Positions 7,859 through 17,847 of a stretch of DNA of 64,000 nucleotides are shown one piece after another. The translations under genes were made by a program, and so were the position numbers. Under the pieces are notes generated by a model. That model was not told the DNA's origin and did not search any database. It saw only the letters and a list, made by a program, of their open reading frames with translations. Source of the DNA: 40-80 sp964503665 (lineage in GTDB: Bacteria > Bacteroidota > Bacteroidia > Flavobacteriales_D > Crocinitomicaceae); contig CAZDAR010000006.1 in NCBI GenBank assembly GCA_964503665.1, positions 1 through 64,000 on the forward strand, written 5' to 3'. Every line of letters starts with the position of its first letter. Within the stretch, counting starts at the first letter, position 1.

Positions 7859-10051
7859 ATGAAACGAAGTATACTTATCCTAAAAGCTTCCATTTTTTCA
7901 TTACTATTTGTTTTTGTCCCTTTCTTATTAAGCGCTCAAATAGACATTAGTAATACTAGAGAAGGAGAAAGTGTTGAATATTGTAAAACTCATAAGAAGA
8001 TGAATGAGTTGATGCAAAATCCATCATTCTATCAGCAGTATTTATTGGATCAACAAGAGATGGCGAATGTGGAACAGCAAATGAAGGCTAATCCTCATAA
8101 AAGAACTATTTTATATATTCCTATTGTTTTTCACATACTTCATGAAGGTGGTTTGGAAAATATCTCTGATGAACAAATAATGGATCAATTAGAAATATTA
8201 AATAGAGATTACCGATTATTAAATGCAGATGCAAATAATGTTCAATTTGAATTTAACGCATCTAATCCAACCCATGTTGCACAGCCAGCAGACATTGAAA
8301 TTCAATTTCGTTTAGCGACAAAGGCGCCAGATGGTACTTGCTTCAACGGTATAACAAGAACTTTTAGCTCTCTTACAAATGCACCTACAGGACAAACAGG
8401 TGGTTATCAACAAGTAGATGCTATTAAACAAGGAAACGATGTTTACAAAGGAGAATGGGCAGGAAATAAATACCTAAACGTTTTTATTGCTAAAGAAATT
8501 GGCGGTGCAGCAGGATATACGATGACACCGAACAATAGCCCTTGGGGTGGAGGAACAACCATGAAAAATGGTATTTGGATTTTACACAATTATGTTGGAT
8601 CAATTGGCACAAGCGCTACTTATTCTTCTCGTGCATTAACACATGAGATTGGACACTGGTTGAACTTAAAACATACTTGGGGTTCTACAAATAATCCTGG
8701 ATTGGCCTCGAATTGTGGTGATGATGACGATGTTAATGATACCCCAAACACAATTGGAGTAACTTCTTGTAAATTACAAGAAAATTCATGTGGCCCAAAA
8801 GCAAATGTGGAAAATTATATGGATTACTCGTATTGTTCAAAAATGTTTACAGAAGGACAAAGAGATCGTATGAGAGCTGCTTTAAACTCAGATGTTGGAG
8901 GTAGAAATAATATCATATCTGCTGCCAATTTAGTGGCTGTTGGTGCTGATGGAAATGCAGCACTTTGTAAGGCTGATTTTGAGGCATCACAAATGAAAGT
9001 TTGTAAAGGAACTACGATTACATTTACTGACATCTCATATAACAACGTTCAATCTAGATCGTGGACATTTGAAGGAGGGACACCAGCAACATCTACTGAT
9101 AAGAGCCCACAAATCAAATATGACACACCTGGTGTTTATAAAGTAGTACTCGAAGTTTCGAATAGTTCTAATACGCTTACTGAAACAAAAACAAATTATA
9201 TTGTCGTTCAAGGAGATGCTATATCATTACCATTTTATGAAGGATTTGAAAACTATAACACAACAAGTGATTTGAGTCAATATCAAATTATAAATGGTGA
9301 CCCTAGTTCTAAAGCTTGGGAACTAACTTCAACGGCAGCTAATACAGGTAGTAAGTCATTATTCCTTAATAACTTCAAACAAACAGGTGATGTAGATGAG
9401 TTCCTTTCTCCTAGTATTGACTTATCAGGTGTTACTACTTCAAGCGGTGGCGTAACATTGTCATATAGATATGCTGTAGCCAAAAGATCTAACTCTCAAG
9501 CGTCTGAAACACTTAAATTACATATCACGAATAACTGTGGTGAGACTTACGTGTTGAGAAAAACATTAAATGGTACTACTTTCACTAAAACAGTAGAAAC
9601 GACAGAATGGACTCCAGGAGCCGAAGATTGGAAAACAGTACACATTACAAATATTACAGCTTCTTATTTTGTAGATAACTTCCGTTTTAAATTCTCTTAC
9701 GAGTCAAATGGTGGAAATAATCTATACATCGATGATATCAACCTTTACAGAGGATCACCATCTGATGAAATTGTTCTTGGAACTGACATAGCAACATCTA
9801 ATATCAACGCAATGACTGTTTACCCAAATCCAGTAGATGCAGAATTAAATGTGTCATTTAGTACTATGAACGGTGGAAACTATAACGTACAAATAGTAGA
9901 TGTTGTCGGAAAAGTAATTAATACTTATTCTATTCAAGCAAACGAAGGAATGAACGAAGTTTTAATTGGTACTGACCATCTAAGAAGTGGTACTTACTTC
10001 GTTAGAGTTTTTGACAACACATCTTCAAAAACATTAAAATTTGTAAAGTAA
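7859..10051 (+). CDS. Secreted M43 zinc metalloprotease with PKD and T9SS type A domains (copy 1)
   Basis: 730 residues. A signal peptide of about 26 residues (to LLSAQ) and a propeptide-like region precede a pappalysin/cytophagalysin-type catalytic domain. The zinc motif is HEIGHWLNLKH (H262, E263, H266, H272), with the Met-turn in VENYMDYSYCSKMFTEGQ. A PKD-like domain follows at about 370-450 (ADFEAS...GTPATSTDKSPQIKYDTPGVYKVVLEV), then a beta-sandwich region with NNLYIDDINLY. A type A T9SS sorting domain ends the protein (MTVYPNPVDAELNVSF...TLKFVK). The enzyme should be moved across the outer membrane by the Gld/Por machine, whose core genes are at 51225-57538. A paralogue follows 73 bp downstream. 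Confidence 0.93.
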   Translation: MKRSILILKASIFSLLFVFVPFLLSAQIDISNTREGESVEYCKTHKKMNELMQNPSFYQQYLLDQQEMANVEQQMKANPHKRTILYIPIVFHILHEGGLENISDEQIMDQLEILNRDYRLLNADANNVQFEFNASNPTHVAQPADIEIQFRLATKAPDGTCFNGITRTFSSLTNAPTGQTGGYQQVDAIKQGNDVYKGEWAGNKYLNVFIAKEIGGAAGYTMTPNNSPWGGGTTMKNGIWILHNYVGSIGTSATYSSRALTHEIGHWLNLKHTWGSTNNPGLASNCGDDDDVNDTPNTIGVTSCKLQENSCGPKANVENYMDYSYCSKMFTEGQRDRMRAALNSDVGGRNNIISAANLVAVGADGNAALCKADFEASQMKVCKGTTITFTDISYNNVQSRSWTFEGGTPATSTDKSPQIKYDTPGVYKVVLEVSNSSNTLTETKTNYIVVQGDAISLPFYEGFENYNTTSDLSQYQIINGDPSSKAWELTSTAANTGSKSLFLNNFKQTGDVDEFLSPSIDLSGVTTSSGGVTLSYRYAVAKRSNSQASETLKLHITNNCGETYVLRKTLNGTTFTKTVETTEWTPGAEDWKTVHITNITASYFVDNFRFKFSYESNGGNNLYIDDINLYRGSPSDEIVLGTDIATSNINAMTVYPNPVDAELNVSFSTMNGGNYNVQIVDVVGKVINTYSIQANEGMNEVLIGTDHLRSGTYFVRVFDNTSSKTLKFVK

Positions 10052-10070
10052 TCACTTAGAATATCTTTCT

Positions 10071-10098
10071 AAAAGGAGGTCAAAATGATCTCCTTTTT
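10071..10098 (+). terminator. Terminator between the two M43 protease genes
   Basis: Stem AAAAGGAG(G)TCA / TGATCTCCTTTT with a three-base loop and a T run, directly after the first protease gene. Confidence 0.65.
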
Positions 10099-10124
10099 TA
10101 TTCTAAAATAATAGACAACAATAT

Positions 10125-12305
10125 ATGAACTCACAAAAGTATTCTTTTCTAAAGATAGTTTCTATCACTTTAATTATATTCCTCTCTACTAGAGTATATT
10201 CACAGATTGATTATAACAATGTAAGAGATGGCGAAAAGGTTGAATATTGTAAGCAACATAAAGTCTTGGCACAAAAGCTACAGAACCCACTCTACCAGCA
10301 GCAATATCTTAAAGATCAACATGAATTGCAAACTCTTGAGTTACAATTAAAAACAAATCCGAATCAAACTAGAGCTGTCTATTACATTCCAGTTGTTTTT
10401 CATGTGCTTCAAATTGGTGGAAATGAAAATATATCTGATGAACAAATTCATGATGCTATACGTGTTTTAAATAAAGATTATCGTTTGTTAAATACTGACG
10501 CAGCTAATGTTCAGCCTGAGTTTAACGCCTCTAATCCTAACCGTGTAGCTCAACCAGCCGATATTGAAATTGAATTTCGTTTAGCTACAAAAGCACCGGA
10601 TGGAACATGTTTTGGTGGAATAACTAGAACATTTAGTTCAGCAACAAATGATGGTGATGGTGGCAACCAAGTAGACGCTATTAAACAAGGAAATGACGTC
10701 TATCGTGGAGAATGGCCAGGAAATGAATATCTAAATGTATTTGTTGTAAACAATGCAGACGGTGCAGCAGGTTATACCAATTATCCTTCTAATTGGGGCG
10801 GAGGAATAGCCATGACAAATGGAATTTGGATATTACACAATTATGTAGGTGCTATTGGAACGAGTGGAACACACACCTCTAGAGCATTAACACACGAAGT
10901 GGGACATTGGCTTAATCTACCGCATGTTTGGGGCTCTACAAATAACCCAGGTCTTCCTAATAACTGTAACTCAGATGATGGTGTTGATGACACTCCTAAT
11001 ACAATAGGTGTTAAAAACTGTAAACTAAATGAAAACAGTTGTGGTTCTAAAGCAAATGTTGAAAACTATATGGATTATTCATATTGTTCCAAAATGTTTA
11101 CCGAAGGTCAAAGAGATAGGATGAGAGCAGCAATCATTTCTTCAGTTGGTGGAAGAAGTAATATTATTTCTGCTGCAAATTTAGCAGCCGTTGGTGCAGA
11201 TGGAAACTTAAATCTTTGCCGAGCGGACTTTGATGCTTCAAATCATGTTGTCTGCCCGGGAACCGTTATTAGCTTTAAAGACAAATCAATTAATTACATA
11301 CAATCTAGGTTATGGGAATTTGAAGGAGGAAGCCCTGCTACTTCTACAGATAAATATCCTGAGATAACTTACAATAATCCTGGAATATACAAAGTAACCT
11401 TAACCGTTTCTGATGGGACAACTTCATTAACGAAGATAGACACGAACTACATCGTTGTACAAGAGAACACCCTAAACCTCCCCTACTATGAAGGGTTTGA
11501 AAACTATAATAGTATTTCTGACATTACTAATTATCAGTTTTTTAATGGTGACACAGATTCTAAAACATGGGAGATTACTTCAAATGCATCCAACTCAGGG
11601 AACAAATCTATCTATGTTCAGAATTACAAACAAAATGGAGACGTAGATGCCTTCATTTCCCCTACTATTGATTTATCCAATGAATCTATTGAAAATGGAG
11701 GTGTCACTCTTTCTTTCAGATATGCGGCAGCTAAAAAGAAGAGCTCACAAATATCAGAAACCTTACAAGTGTTAATCTCTAACAACTGTGGTGAATCATA
11801 TGTTTTAAGAAAGACGTTAAACGGTACGTTATTAACTTCTAACGTATCATCTTCAAATTGGACACCGACTGAATCAGATTGGAAAACAATTCACATGACA
11901 AATATTACTTCATCTTTTATGACCAATAATTTCCGCTTCAAATTCTCGTATGAATCAAATGGTGGAAATAACGTTTACATTGATGACATTAATCTTTATA
12001 GTGGAAATCCATCTGATGAAGTTGTTCTTGGTATCGGAGCACCAACATCGAACATCAATGCCATGAGTATTTATCCAAATCCAACAAATGCGGAATTACA
12101 TGTATCGTTCAGCGCTATGAATAGTGGAAAATATAGTGTTCAGATAATAGATGTGGTGGGGGAAATTATTCACACGTATTTCATCCAGACAAATGAAGGA
12201 ATGAACGAGGTATTAATCAACACTGATAACTTAATGAATGGTGCATATTTTATCAAAGTTGCTGATAATGTATCTGCTAAGACATTGAAATTTATAAAGC
12301 AATAA
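10125..12305 (+). CDS. Secreted M43 zinc metalloprotease with PKD and T9SS type A domains (copy 2)
   Basis: 726 residues, co-linear with and highly similar to the upstream protease along its whole length, so the pair is a tandem duplication. Signal peptide (to TRVYSQ), zinc motif HEVGHWLNLPH (H257, E258, H261, H267), Met-turn VENYMDYSYCSKMF, PKD-like domain (ADFDAS...VTLTVSDG), the NNVYIDDINLY block and a type A sorting domain (MSIYPNPTNAELHVSF...TLKFIKQ) are all intact, so both copies look functional. Differences concentrate in the propeptide and in the loop before NWGGG, which could change substrate preference. Confidence 0.93.
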   Translation: MNSQKYSFLKIVSITLIIFLSTRVYSQIDYNNVRDGEKVEYCKQHKVLAQKLQNPLYQQQYLKDQHELQTLELQLKTNPNQTRAVYYIPVVFHVLQIGGNENISDEQIHDAIRVLNKDYRLLNTDAANVQPEFNASNPNRVAQPADIEIEFRLATKAPDGTCFGGITRTFSSATNDGDGGNQVDAIKQGNDVYRGEWPGNEYLNVFVVNNADGAAGYTNYPSNWGGGIAMTNGIWILHNYVGAIGTSGTHTSRALTHEVGHWLNLPHVWGSTNNPGLPNNCNSDDGVDDTPNTIGVKNCKLNENSCGSKANVENYMDYSYCSKMFTEGQRDRMRAAIISSVGGRSNIISAANLAAVGADGNLNLCRADFDASNHVVCPGTVISFKDKSINYIQSRLWEFEGGSPATSTDKYPEITYNNPGIYKVTLTVSDGTTSLTKIDTNYIVVQENTLNLPYYEGFENYNSISDITNYQFFNGDTDSKTWEITSNASNSGNKSIYVQNYKQNGDVDAFISPTIDLSNESIENGGVTLSFRYAAAKKKSSQISETLQVLISNNCGESYVLRKTLNGTLLTSNVSSSNWTPTESDWKTIHMTNITSSFMTNNFRFKFSYESNGGNNVYIDDINLYSGNPSDEVVLGIGAPTSNINAMSIYPNPTNAELHVSFSAMNSGKYSVQIIDVVGEIIHTYFIQTNEGMNEVLINTDNLMNGAYFIKVADNVSAKTLKFIKQ

Positions 12306-12310
12306 GGGAG

Positions 12311-12333
12311 ATTTAGACATAATCTAAATTTTG
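12311..12333 (+). terminator. Weak hairpin after M43 protease copy 2
   Basis: ATTTAGA / TCTAAAT stem with a five-base loop and a short T run, a few bases after the stop codon. Confidence 0.35.
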
Positions 12334-12401
12334 TTCTTAGGAAGGGATAAAAGCAAAATTATTTATGACATAGATTCTAACTAGCAATTAATAATTTTGC
12401 T

Positions 12402-12409
12402 TAACTTTG
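12402..12409 (+). promoter_or_regulatory. -7 promoter box of fbaA (TAACTTTG)
   Basis: Exact TAnnTTTG match 24 nt before the start codon. Confidence 0.6.
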
Positions 12410-12433
12410 TTATTCTAATGTATTTTTAAAAAA

Positions 12434-13501
12434 ATGACACATTCTATTCGTCCAGGGGTTGCTACAGGTGACCAAGTTCAAGAAATATTCAAATTAGCAA
12501 AAGAGAAAAAATTTGCATTACCTGCTGCTAATGTTACGAGTTCTTCAACGGTAAACACTGTAATGGAGGCGGCTGCTAAATTTAATGCGCCCGTTATTAT
12601 TCAATTCTCAAACGGAGGAGCACTTTACAATGCTGGGAAATCACTTTCAAATGAAAATGAACGTGCTGCGATTGCAGGAGCTATTACTGGCGCATTACAT
12701 ATTCACCAGTTAGCGGAACTATATGGAGCAACTGTTATTCTTCATACAGATCACGCAGCGAAGAAACTACTTCCTTGGATTGATGGTTTATTAGACGCGA
12801 GTGAAGAATACTTTGAACGTACTGGAAAGCCACTTTTTAGCTCTCATATGATTGATTTGTCAGAAGAGCCAATTGAAGAAAATATAGCGATTTGTAAAAA
12901 ATACTTAGCGCGTATGAGCAAAATGGGCATGACACTAGAAATAGAATTAGGAATTACTGGAGGTGAAGAAGATGGTGTAGATAACACCAATGTGGATTCT
13001 TCTAAGCTATACACGCAACCAAAAGAGGTTGCCTATGCTTACGAAGAATTATCTAAAATAAGTCATCGCTTTACGATTGCTGCTGCATTTGGAAATGTTC
13101 ATGGTGTCTACAAGCCTGGAAATGTAAAATTAACACCAATCATTTTAAAGAACTCTCAAGAATACGTTCAAAAGAAATTCAATACAGGCTACAATCCTAT
13201 AGATTTTGTTTTCCACGGTGGGTCAGGTTCTTCACTAGAAGAAATTCGTGAGGCTATCGATTATGGAGTGGTAAAAATGAATATTGATACCGATTTGCAA
13301 TTTGCCTACACCGAAGGTGTGAGAAACTATGTGTCATCTAATTTGGAGTATTTAAAAACACAAATAGGAAATCCTGAAGGAGGTGATTTACCCAATAAAA
13401 AATATTACGACCCTAGAAAATGGATGCGTGAAGGTGAAAAAACACTAGTTAAGCGTTTAGAACAAGCTTTCAGTGATTTAAACAATATCAATACATTATA
13501 A
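12434..13501 (+). CDS. fbaA: Class II fructose-1,6-bisphosphate aldolase
   Basis: 355 residues, matching the longer class II (A) aldolases of the E. coli FbaA type. It cleaves fructose-1,6-bisphosphate to dihydroxyacetone phosphate and glyceraldehyde-3-phosphate in glycolysis and the reverse in gluconeogenesis. The HTDHAAKK motif gives catalytic D106 and zinc ligand H107; further signatures are ELGITGGEEDGVDN, AAFGNVHGVYKPGNVKL and FHGGSGSS followed by VKMNIDTD in the phosphate-binding region. accD follows 46 bp downstream and may be co-transcribed. Confidence 0.96.
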   Translation: MTHSIRPGVATGDQVQEIFKLAKEKKFALPAANVTSSSTVNTVMEAAAKFNAPVIIQFSNGGALYNAGKSLSNENERAAIAGAITGALHIHQLAELYGATVILHTDHAAKKLLPWIDGLLDASEEYFERTGKPLFSSHMIDLSEEPIEENIAICKKYLARMSKMGMTLEIELGITGGEEDGVDNTNVDSSKLYTQPKEVAYAYEELSKISHRFTIAAAFGNVHGVYKPGNVKLTPIILKNSQEYVQKKFNTGYNPIDFVFHGGSGSSLEEIREAIDYGVVKMNIDTDLQFAYTEGVRNYVSSNLEYLKTQIGNPEGGDLPNKKYYDPRKWMREGEKTLVKRLEQAFSDLNNINTL

Positions 13502-13547
13502 TTACACATTAACCGAGTAATCTTATCGCTCGTAAAAAGAAGCAAAA

Positions 13548-14393
13548 ATGGTTTGGTTTAAAAGAGAAAAAGAAGGAATTACAACTTCAACAAACGAGAA
13601 AAAAGAAATTCCAGAAGGTTTATGGCATAAATGTCCTAAGTGTAAAACCGTTTTTCCAGAAAATGAATTTGAAAAAAGCTTACACGTATGTGATAGATGT
13701 GGACATCATGAGCGCATAGGTTCCAAGGAATATTTTAACATCTTGTTTGACGATGGAAAATTCAAGGAGTTAGATGCAAATATTGTTTCTGGTGACCCTT
13801 TGAAGTTTTCTGACACAAAGGAATATACCGAACGTGTTAGTTCTACTATCAAAAAGACAGGTTTGAAGGATGCAGTAAGAACTGGCTACGGAAAGATAGA
13901 TGCACAACCTCTTGTAATTGCTTGTATGGATTTTAGCTTTATTGGTGGTTCGCTAGGTTCAGTAGTTGGTGAAAAAATAGCTCGTGCTATTGATTATGCC
14001 ATCAAGAAAAAAGCGCCCTTCATGATTATTTCAAAATCTGGAGGTGCCCGAATGATGGAAGCTGGTTTCTCATTAATGCAAATGGCAAAAGTAAGTGGGA
14101 AATTAGGACAATTATCAGAAAATAAATTACCGTATATTTCCTTATTAACCGACCCTACAACGGGTGGTGTAACAGCATCTTATGCGATGCTTGGTGATAT
14201 TAACATCGCTGAGCCAAATGCATTAATCGCTTTCGCAGGACCGCGTGTAGTAAAAGAAACGATTGGTCGTGAATTGCCAGATGGTTTTCAAACGTCTGAA
14301 TTCCTATTGGAGCATGGATTTTTAGATTATATAGTGGATAGACATAACTTGAAAAAAGAAATATCTCATTCTATAAAGATGTTTAATTCGTAA
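13548..14393 (+). CDS. accD: Acetyl-CoA carboxylase carboxyltransferase subunit beta
   Basis: 281 residues. The N-terminal zinc ribbon has all four cysteines (C29, C32, C48, C51 in CPKC...CDRC), followed by the crotonase-like carboxyltransferase domain (GGSLGSVVGEKIARAID, SKSGGARMMEAG, LTDPTTGGVTASYAMLGD, FAGPRVVKETIGRELPDGFQ). It works with AccA to transfer the carboxyl group from biotin to acetyl-CoA in the first step of fatty acid synthesis. accA is not in the window. A strong bidirectional terminator follows. Confidence 0.96.
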   Translation: MVWFKREKEGITTSTNEKKEIPEGLWHKCPKCKTVFPENEFEKSLHVCDRCGHHERIGSKEYFNILFDDGKFKELDANIVSGDPLKFSDTKEYTERVSSTIKKTGLKDAVRTGYGKIDAQPLVIACMDFSFIGGSLGSVVGEKIARAIDYAIKKKAPFMIISKSGGARMMEAGFSLMQMAKVSGKLGQLSENKLPYISLLTDPTTGGVTASYAMLGDINIAEPNALIAFAGPRVVKETIGRELPDGFQTSEFLLEHGFLDYIVDRHNLKKEISHSIKMFNS

Positions 14394-14419
14394 GAATTTG
14401 AGCATTACAAAATAGTATA

Positions 14420-14460
14420 ACAAAAAAATCTTGCCCGATGGACAAGATTTTTTTTTGTTA
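14420..14460. terminator. Bidirectional terminator between accD and pepT
   Basis: Stem AAAAAATCTTG / CAAGATTTTTT with a nine-base loop and flanking A/T runs between convergent genes. Confidence 0.85.
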
Positions 14461-14473
14461 TACTCAATATAAA

Positions 14474-15718
14474 TTAATGTTTTACCCACACTTGAACAAG
14501 CTTCACTAATGTATTAACTGCTTTCTGCATATCTTGAACAGAAACATATTCGTGCTTAGAGTGAATACCCATTTCTCCTGTAAAGATATTTGGACAAGGT
14601 AATCCCATAAACGATAAACGAGAACCATCTGTTCCTCCTCGGATTAACATTGGTCTTGGTGTTACGCCTGCCTCTTCCATTGCTTGAATAGCGTATTGCG
14701 TCACAAATGGAACACCATCTAATACATCTTTCATATTGCGATATTGCTCCGTTACTTCAAATTCAGAAGTAACTCCTGGATATTGCGTAACGACTTTATC
14801 AAGAATCGATTTCAATCGCGTTTCATATTCTTCTAATTTCGCTGTTATATGATCTCGGACAATAAAACTAACAGTCACTTTTTCCATGATTCCAGTAATA
14901 GAAGTTGGATGAACAAAACCTTCTCTATCTTCTGTCGTTTCTGGTGACCATTCGTTCTTAGGTAAAGCTGCTAAAAATTCTCCCGCCACTTTCATAGCGT
15001 TAACCATCTTTCCTTTCGCATAACCTGGGTGAGCAGAAACGCCGTGAATAGTTATCGTAACTGCATCCGCTGAGAATGTTTCATCTTCGATAGAACCTAA
15101 TTCACCACCATCTAATGTATAACCATAGTCAGCGTTTAATTTCTTCATGTCCAGTTTCTCTACTCCACGACCTACTTCTTCGTCTGGCGTGAATAAGATA
15201 CGAATATCACCATGCTCTATTTCAGTATGTTTAACGAGGTAGTTTGCCAAGTCCATAATGATTGCAACACCTGCTTTGTCATCCGCTCCTAATAGTGTCA
15301 ATCCTGAAGCAGTGATAATATCATCTCCAATTCGCTCTTTTAAATATGGATGATTTTCTTTGGTAATTACTTGTGTCGTATCGTCTGGTAAAATGATTGG
15401 ACTTCCATCCCATTTACGGTGAACAATTGGTTTCACATTCGTTCCACTGCAATCAGGAGCAGTGTCCATGTGAGAACAGAAACATATCGTTGGAATATCC
15501 GACTTTGAACTTGTGGATGGTATCGTTGCGAAAACATATCCCCACTCGTCCATATACGCATCATTTAATCCCATTTCTAACAATTCTTCTACTAAGACTT
15601 TTGCTAGATCTTTTTCTTTCATTGATGACGGGAATGTGGTAGAATTCGGGTCTGCTGTTGTATCTATTTGAACATATTTTTTAAATCGTTCTTCTACTGT
15701 GTAATTGTAATTTGTCAT
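14474..15718 (-). CDS. pepT: Peptidase T (M20B tripeptide aminopeptidase)
   Basis: 414 residues, normal for PepT, a cytosolic two-zinc aminopeptidase acting on tripeptides. Motifs: H83 and D85 in CSHMDTAPDCSG, bridging Asp in LLGADDKAGVA, the catalytic Glu pair in FTPDEEVGRG, the Asp ligand in TLDGGELG, and the C-terminal His in GIHSKHEYVS following RGGTDGSRLSFMG. The dimerisation/lid domain sits between them (ITIHGVSAHPGYAKGKMVNA). A consensus -7 box lies 54 nt upstream, just beyond the gyrB terminator, so it has its own promoter. Confidence 0.95.
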   Translation of the reverse strand: MTNYNYTVEERFKKYVQIDTTADPNSTTFPSSMKEKDLAKVLVEELLEMGLNDAYMDEWGYVFATIPSTSSKSDIPTICFCSHMDTAPDCSGTNVKPIVHRKWDGSPIILPDDTTQVITKENHPYLKERIGDDIITASGLTLLGADDKAGVAIIMDLANYLVKHTEIEHGDIRILFTPDEEVGRGVEKLDMKKLNADYGYTLDGGELGSIEDETFSADAVTITIHGVSAHPGYAKGKMVNAMKVAGEFLAALPKNEWSPETTEDREGFVHPTSITGIMEKVTVSFIVRDHITAKLEEYETRLKSILDKVVTQYPGVTSEFEVTEQYRNMKDVLDGVPFVTQYAIQAMEEAGVTPRPMLIRGGTDGSRLSFMGLPCPNIFTGEMGIHSKHEYVSVQDMQKAVNTLVKLVQVWVKH

Positions 15719-15771
15719 TGTATTTATATGTTTTAACGTTATTCTCTTCTTTATTAACTAGATTTCTTATA

Positions 15772-15779
15772 CAAAAATA
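15772..15779 (-). promoter_or_regulatory. -7 promoter box of pepT (TATTTTTG)
   Basis: Exact TAnnTTTG match on the minus strand, 54 nt from the start codon and directly after the gyrB terminator. Confidence 0.55.
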
Positions 15780-15780
15780 A

Positions 15781-15816
15781 AAAAAACGGTTTCAATATTT
15801 TTTGAAACCGTTTTTA
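15781..15816 (-). terminator. Terminator of gyrB
   Basis: Long stem AAAAACGGTTTCAA / TTGAAACCGTTTTT with a short loop and a T run, just after the gyrB stop codon on the minus strand. Confidence 0.85.
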
Positions 15817-15845
15817 AATTCTATATACCGTATATTTAATTGTTA

Positions 15846-17801
15846 TTAAACGTCCAATTTAGCGTATTTAGCGTTCTTCTCGATAAATTCACGTCTTGGT
15901 GGAACCTCATCTCCCATTAACATAGAGAATACTTGATCCGCCTCAACTGCATTATCGATAGTTACTTGACGCAACGTTCTGTGTTCAGGATTCATGGTTG
16001 TATCCCATAATTGCTCGGCGTTCATCTCTCCCAAACCTTTGTACCTCTGAACGTTCACTGATGCTTCAGTACCTGAACCTTTCAATTCCATGATTAAACG
16101 AGCACGTTGGTCTTCATCCCAAGCGTATTCAGATTTACTTCCCTTCTTCACTTGATAAAGTGGTGGTGTTGCAATATAGATATAGCCATTTTCAATTAAC
16201 TCCTTCATGTATCGGAAGAAAAATGTCAACATCAATGTTTGGATATGCGAACCATCCACGTCGGCATCACACATGATAATAATCTTATGATATCTAAGTT
16301 TTTCTAAATTTAACGCTTTGGAATCTTCTTCAGTTCCTACGCGAACTCCAAGAGCAGTGTATATATTCTTTATCTCTTCGTTTTCGAAGATTCTATGTTG
16401 CATTGCCTTTTCAACGTTCAAAATCTTACCTCTCAATGGCATAATTGCTTGAAAATGTCTATCGCGACCCTGTTTTGCAGTACCACCCGCAGAATCTCCC
16501 TCGACGAAGAATACTTCACAAGCAGCTGGATCTTTTTCAGAGCAATCCGCTAATTTACCTGGTAAACCAGAACCAGTAAGTACATTCTTACGTTGAACCA
16601 TTTCTCTTGCCTTACGAGCTGCATGACGCGCACGAGCAGCAAGAATTACTTTTTCAACAATCATTCTTGCCTCTGTTGGATGCTCCTCTAAATAGATAGC
16701 TAACATCTCAGAAACAGATTGAGAAACAGGGGCAGTAACCTCTCTATTTCCTAATTTTGTTTTTGTTTGACCTTCAAATTGTGGCTCCTGTACTTTCACT
16801 GAAAGAACGGCGGTTAAACCTTCTCGGAAGTCATCACCATCAATTTCAATTTTCTCTTTGGCAAGAATTCCGCTATCAGTAGCATATTTCTTCAAGGTAT
16901 TCGTTAATCCTCTTCTAAATCCTGAAAGGTGTGTTCCTCCTTCATGCGTATTGATGTTATTCACATACGCTAAAATATTTTCTGTATAAGAAGTATTGTA
17001 AGTCATGGCAACCTCAACAGGAACACCATCTTTTTCTCCTTCAAAATAAATAACATCATTGATTAGAGCCTCACGGTTACGGTCTAAATATTGTGCAAAC
17101 TCTCTTAAACCTCCTTCTGAATGAAAAACATTTCTTTTTGGCTCTTCACCTTCCTCTAATTCTTCACGATTATCGGTTAATGTAATGGTGATACCTTTGT
17201 TTAGAAACGCTAATTCTCGCATTCTTGCTGCTAAAGTATCATAATTGTACTCTAACGAATCAAAGATAGTTCCATCAGGCTTAAAAGTAACAATCGTTCC
17301 AGTGTCGTTAGATACTCCAACCTCCTTAACATCGTAAAGTGGTTTACCAATAGAATACTCTTGTTGGAAGATTTTACCATCACGGTGAACTTCAGCTTTA
17401 AATTCAATTGAAAGTGCATTCACACAAGAAACACCTACACCGTGTAAACCTCCAGAAACTTTGTAAGTATCTTTATCAAATTTTCCACCAGCATGTAGTA
17501 CGGTCATTACAACCTCTAAAGCTGACTTTTTCTCCCTTTCGTGCATGGCTGTTGGAATACCACGACCGTTATCTGCAACAGTAATTGTATTGCCTGGGTT
17601 AATAACTACCGATATAGTATCACAGTAGCCCCCCATTGCCTCATCGATAGAATTATCTACTACTTCATAAACGAGGTGATGTAACCCACGAACACCAACG
17701 TCTCCGATATACATCGCTGGCCTTTTACGAACTGCTTCAAGTCCTTCTAATACCTGAATATTACTGGCTGAATAGTCGCTGTTCTTATTTTCTGCACTCA
17801 T
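15846..17801 (-). CDS. gyrB: DNA gyrase subunit B
   Basis: 651 residues, the usual size of GyrB without the proteobacterial insert. The ATPase half shows EVVDNSIDEAMGGY (catalytic Glu and ATP-site Asn), DNGRGIPT and GGLHGVGVSCVNALS; the transducer and Toprim half shows VEGDSAGGTAKQGRDRHFQAIMPLRGKILNVEKA and the metal motif CDADVDGSHI, ending with QRYKGLGEMNAEQLWDTTM. With GyrA (not in the window) it introduces negative supercoils. A consensus -7 box lies 38 nt upstream and a strong terminator follows, so it is monocistronic. Confidence 0.97.
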   Translation of the reverse strand: MSAENKNSDYSASNIQVLEGLEAVRKRPAMYIGDVGVRGLHHLVYEVVDNSIDEAMGGYCDTISVVINPGNTITVADNGRGIPTAMHEREKKSALEVVMTVLHAGGKFDKDTYKVSGGLHGVGVSCVNALSIEFKAEVHRDGKIFQQEYSIGKPLYDVKEVGVSNDTGTIVTFKPDGTIFDSLEYNYDTLAARMRELAFLNKGITITLTDNREELEEGEEPKRNVFHSEGGLREFAQYLDRNREALINDVIYFEGEKDGVPVEVAMTYNTSYTENILAYVNNINTHEGGTHLSGFRRGLTNTLKKYATDSGILAKEKIEIDGDDFREGLTAVLSVKVQEPQFEGQTKTKLGNREVTAPVSQSVSEMLAIYLEEHPTEARMIVEKVILAARARHAARKAREMVQRKNVLTGSGLPGKLADCSEKDPAACEVFFVEGDSAGGTAKQGRDRHFQAIMPLRGKILNVEKAMQHRIFENEEIKNIYTALGVRVGTEEDSKALNLEKLRYHKIIIMCDADVDGSHIQTLMLTFFFRYMKELIENGYIYIATPPLYQVKKGSKSEYAWDEDQRARLIMELKGSGTEASVNVQRYKGLGEMNAEQLWDTTMNPEHRTLRQVTIDNAVEADQVFSMLMGDEVPPRREFIEKNAKYAKLDV

Positions 17802-17839
17802 GCTTTTAGATGAATTTGTTTGTTTAATTAGATAAGGGA

Positions 17840-17847
17840 CAAATATA
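17840..17847 (-). promoter_or_regulatory. -7 promoter box of gyrB (TATATTTG)
   Basis: Exact TAnnTTTG match on the minus strand, 38 nt before the start codon. Confidence 0.6.

Noticed and set aside
15397..15642. 81-codon plus-strand frame inside pepT
   Set aside because: Antisense to conserved peptidase motifs; no promoter or homology seen.
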